Source: Thermoleophilia bacterium
GTDB taxonomy: Bacteria > Actinomycetota > Thermoleophilia > Gaiellales > Gaiellaceae
Assembly: GCA_025933895.1 (NCBI GenBank)
Contig: JAICZB010000128.1
Coordinates: forward strand, 1-7,016
Length of the DNA: 7,016 nucleotides
Reading direction: 5' to 3'
A program made the translations under genes and the position numbers. The notes under the pieces are model-generated. The model saw only the letters and a list, made by a program, of their open reading frames with translations, did not search any database and was not told where the DNA came from. Of this stretch, positions 5,575 to 7,016 are shown in pieces (position 1 is the first letter of the stretch; every line of letters starts with the position of its first letter).

Positions 5575-5603
5575 CGTGTCCCGGTGCCTGGCACCGGGAC
5601 ACG
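5575..5603. repeat. REP-like palindrome, copy upstream of the transposase gene
   Basis: A perfect inverted repeat with 14-base arms (5575-5588 and 5590-5603) around a single T at 5589, containing the core GGTGCC-T-GGCACC. It can form a very stable hairpin in RNA or single-stranded DNA. It lies 68 nt before the transposase ATG, and 42 nt beyond the stop of the beta-propeller gene, so it could also act as a transcript end for that gene, though no T-run follows. The shared core with the copy at 4898-4928 marks both as one repeat family. Confidence 0.85.
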
Positions 5604-5645
5604 GTCAGTGGAGACAAGCACCGACCAGGGCCTGCCGGCCTAGCG

Positions 5646-7016
5646 CTACCGCCAGATGTCGAGCACGCCGCTCGTCGAGTGGCTGTTCGCGTCGCCCTCC
5701 GGAAGCGCGACGCGGCCGTCCGTGACGATCGGGCTGTTCCAGTGGCCGGATCCCGCGGGGAGGGTTGTCAGCAGCCGCCCGCTCGCCGGCTGGTAGACGC
5801 GTAGCCCGCCGCCGGGGTCGTAGACCCACAGCAGGCCGCCCGCGATGACCGGGCTCGTGCCGGCGTCGCCGTGCCGCCAGACCGAGTGGAGCTTCCCGCC
5901 GCGCAACGACCACGCTTGCGTCGCCCCGTTGTCGGCTGCGATCAGCCACACGCGCTTGCTGCTCCGCCACACCGCAGGCGCCGTGAAGAGATCCGTGCCG
6001 GAAGGCGTCGAAACGATCTGCAGCTCATGACCTTGGTGCGGCCGCGTCCCCCGCATGCGCCTCAGCGAGAGAAGCCTGATCCTCCCGTCCTTACCGCCCT
6101 GGGCGATGAGCCGCGAGGTGAGCCAGACGGGTGACGTCGAGCCGAGATCGAGGTCGCCGCCGTTCAGCTCATCCGTGTTCGTGGGCGTGTAGTTGCCCGC
6201 GAGCCTCGCCTTCGACGACAGGACGAGCACCGCGTCGCCCCAGTTGGTGCGGCCGTCCCAGGGAGCATTGCCGGTGGCGACGAGGAGCTTGCCGCTGCGC
6301 GGGACGACCACCGCGCCCGCTCGTCCCCAGATCGCCGAGTCGCTGGCGGGACACCTGGACGGCACGAGGAGCCCGCGGCGGTTCGAGCAGAGCGAGTTCC
6401 AGACGTGCAGCAACCGGCCGCTCCGGGCCGCGATCACGGTTACGTGGCCCTGGTACGGCGGCACGTCGCCGATGTAGCCCCCCGTGGCGGCGATGACGCG
6501 TCCGTCCGCGAAGTTGAGCGAACCCGCGATCTTCTCGCGTGACGGCAGCTTCGTGATCCCGCGCCGCCAGACGGCTCGCCCGGTCGCGACGGAGAGCTTC
6601 TGGATCCGGCCGTCCGGCGAGGCCGCATAGATCCACTTGCGACTCGGATCGGCGACCGGCGTGGCCGTGGTGATCTGCTCCGAGCCGGCCCAGTGGGAGT
6701 AGCCGCGCGGCGTGTACCGCCAGAGGATCCGGCCGTTCGAGGCGTCGATTGCAAGCGTGATCCCGTACGTCGTCGTGACGAAGAACGCGTCGTGCGAGGC
6801 GCCGTGAATTGACGCGCCGTGCAGGTAGATCGGGGACGAGTCGACCGTGCCAGGCAGCCGGACCTGCTGCCGGCTCAGCCGCGCGACGTTCGCAGCCGTG
6901 ATCCCCGTCGCGTGCGGGTCGTCGTTGCTGCGGCGCGCGTCCCAGCCGAATCGCGTCCAGTCCTGCCCCGAGGTCGCGACGGTCTTGCGCGCACCGTCCA
7001 CGCCGCCGCCGGATCC
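5646..7016 (-). CDS. PQQ-like beta-propeller repeat protein (5' end beyond right edge)
   Basis: 456 residues are visible, with the frame open to the window edge and beginning GSGGGVDGARKT. A GTG at 7001 could be a start, but the Gly-rich linker continues upstream, so a signal peptide or anchor probably lies outside. The protein opens with DWTRFGWDARRSNDDP, then ITAANVARLSRQQVRLPGTVDSSPIY (39-64), the usual entry of secreted PQQ-repeat propellers. About seven to eight blades follow, each with a variant of SPV or ATPV, then a strand, then DGxIxxLxxxTGxxxW: for example 87-99, 117-150, 190-206, 242-267, 293-318, 343-380, 386-418 and 424-455. C210 and C222 may form a disulfide, consistent with export. 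No catalytic PQQ-dehydrogenase calcium/base residues were recognised. It may be a binding or scaffold protein, related to BamB-like or PQQ-domain proteins; the role is not known. Confidence 0.85.
   Translation of the reverse strand, partial: GSGGGVDGARKTVATSGQDWTRFGWDARRSNDDPHATGITAANVARLSRQQVRLPGTVDSSPIYLHGASIHGASHDAFFVTTTYGITLAIDASNGRILWRYTPRGYSHWAGSEQITTATPVADPSRKWIYAASPDGRIQKLSVATGRAVWRRGITKLPSREKIAGSLNFADGRVIAATGGYIGDVPPYQGHVTVIAARSGRLLHVWNSLCSNRRGLLVPSRCPASDSAIWGRAGAVVVPRSGKLLVATGNAPWDGRTNWGDAVLVLSSKARLAGNYTPTNTDELNGGDLDLGSTSPVWLTSRLIAQGGKDGRIRLLSLRRMRGTRPHQGHELQIVSTPSGTDLFTAPAVWRSSKRVWLIAADNGATQAWSLRGGKLHSVWRHGDAGTSPVIAGGLLWVYDPGGGLRVYQPASGRLLTTLPAGSGHWNSPIVTDGRVALPEGDANSHSTSGVLDIWR

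Larger units (their letters stand above)
4898..5603. mobile_element. REP-RAYT module (transposase gene with flanking palindromes)
   Basis: A REP-associated transposase gene (4965-5507) is bracketed by two palindromes with the same core, GGTGCC-T-GGCACC, in the same orientation. One is 37 nt beyond the stop (core 4907-4919, imperfect arms to 4898-4928) and one 68 nt before the start (perfect arms 5575-5603). This gene-plus-REP layout is the standard REPtron arrangement. RAYTs are usually single-copy, vertically kept genes that spread small REP units rather than moving themselves. No target-site duplication was identified. Confidence 0.7.

Noticed and set aside
6847..6856. Ten-base match to the REP palindrome inside the propeller gene
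   Set aside because: It covers only part of the core, is not palindromic in context, and codes for ordinary residues in a conserved segment (LPGTVD).
7011..7016. GGATCC at the right edge
   Set aside because: A BamHI site at the end may reflect a clone or window boundary, but it also encodes Gly-Ser in the open frame. It has no biological meaning on its own.

Overview
This is a GC-rich, almost gap-free bacterial window. Strong codon-position GC bias leaves long spurious open frames on the opposite strand of every real gene. The protein style (short Ala/Arg/Gly-rich proteins, GTG starts, ABC-F and APH-fold genes, a RAYT with a palindromic REP) suits a high-GC actinobacterium, perhaps a Thermoleophilia/Gaiella-like soil lineage. 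That placement is an inference from style, not from a marker gene.

The left two thirds (4167 down to 1) are transcribed leftward and form a vitamin B12 uptake unit. A cobalamin riboswitch (about 4020-4167) precedes btuF (substrate-binding protein, 3121-3987), btuC (permease, 2054-3124) and btuD (ATPase, 1293-2054). btuF/btuC and btuC/btuD overlap by 4 and 1 nt. Ten bases after btuD comes an APH-fold small-molecule kinase (422-1282). After an 88-base gap with a strong Shine-Dalgarno comes the N-terminal part of an ABC-F-type ATPase (1-333) that leaves the window. The riboswitch makes cobalamin (or a corrinoid) the likely substrate and places the kinase under probable B12 control.

Divergent from the operon, on the + strand, are a small HAD-type protein (4198-4641) and, four bases on, a 72-residue helical protein (4646-4864). 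The HAD start has no Shine-Dalgarno, and two -10-like hexamers on opposite strands overlap at one CTAG just before it.

Next is a REP/RAYT module: a full-length Y1 (HUH) REP-associated transposase gene on the - strand (4965-5507), bracketed by two copies of a GGTGCC-T-GGCACC palindrome at about 4898-4928 and 5575-5603. The right end (5646-7016, - strand) is the C-terminal bulk of a PQQ-type beta-propeller protein whose start lies beyond the window.

No tRNA, rRNA, CRISPR array, IS with conventional terminal repeats, or convincing intrinsic (U-tract) terminator was seen. No gene-free stretch exceeds 300 bases. The largest, 3988-4197, holds the riboswitch and a possible promoter; 334-421, 4865-4964 and 5508-5645 hold only the Shine-Dalgarno and the palindromes listed. 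I see no wholly new multi-gene system. The points most worth a second look are the kinase in the B12 operon, the ABC-F domain with its helical subdomain missing, and the REP/RAYT module.
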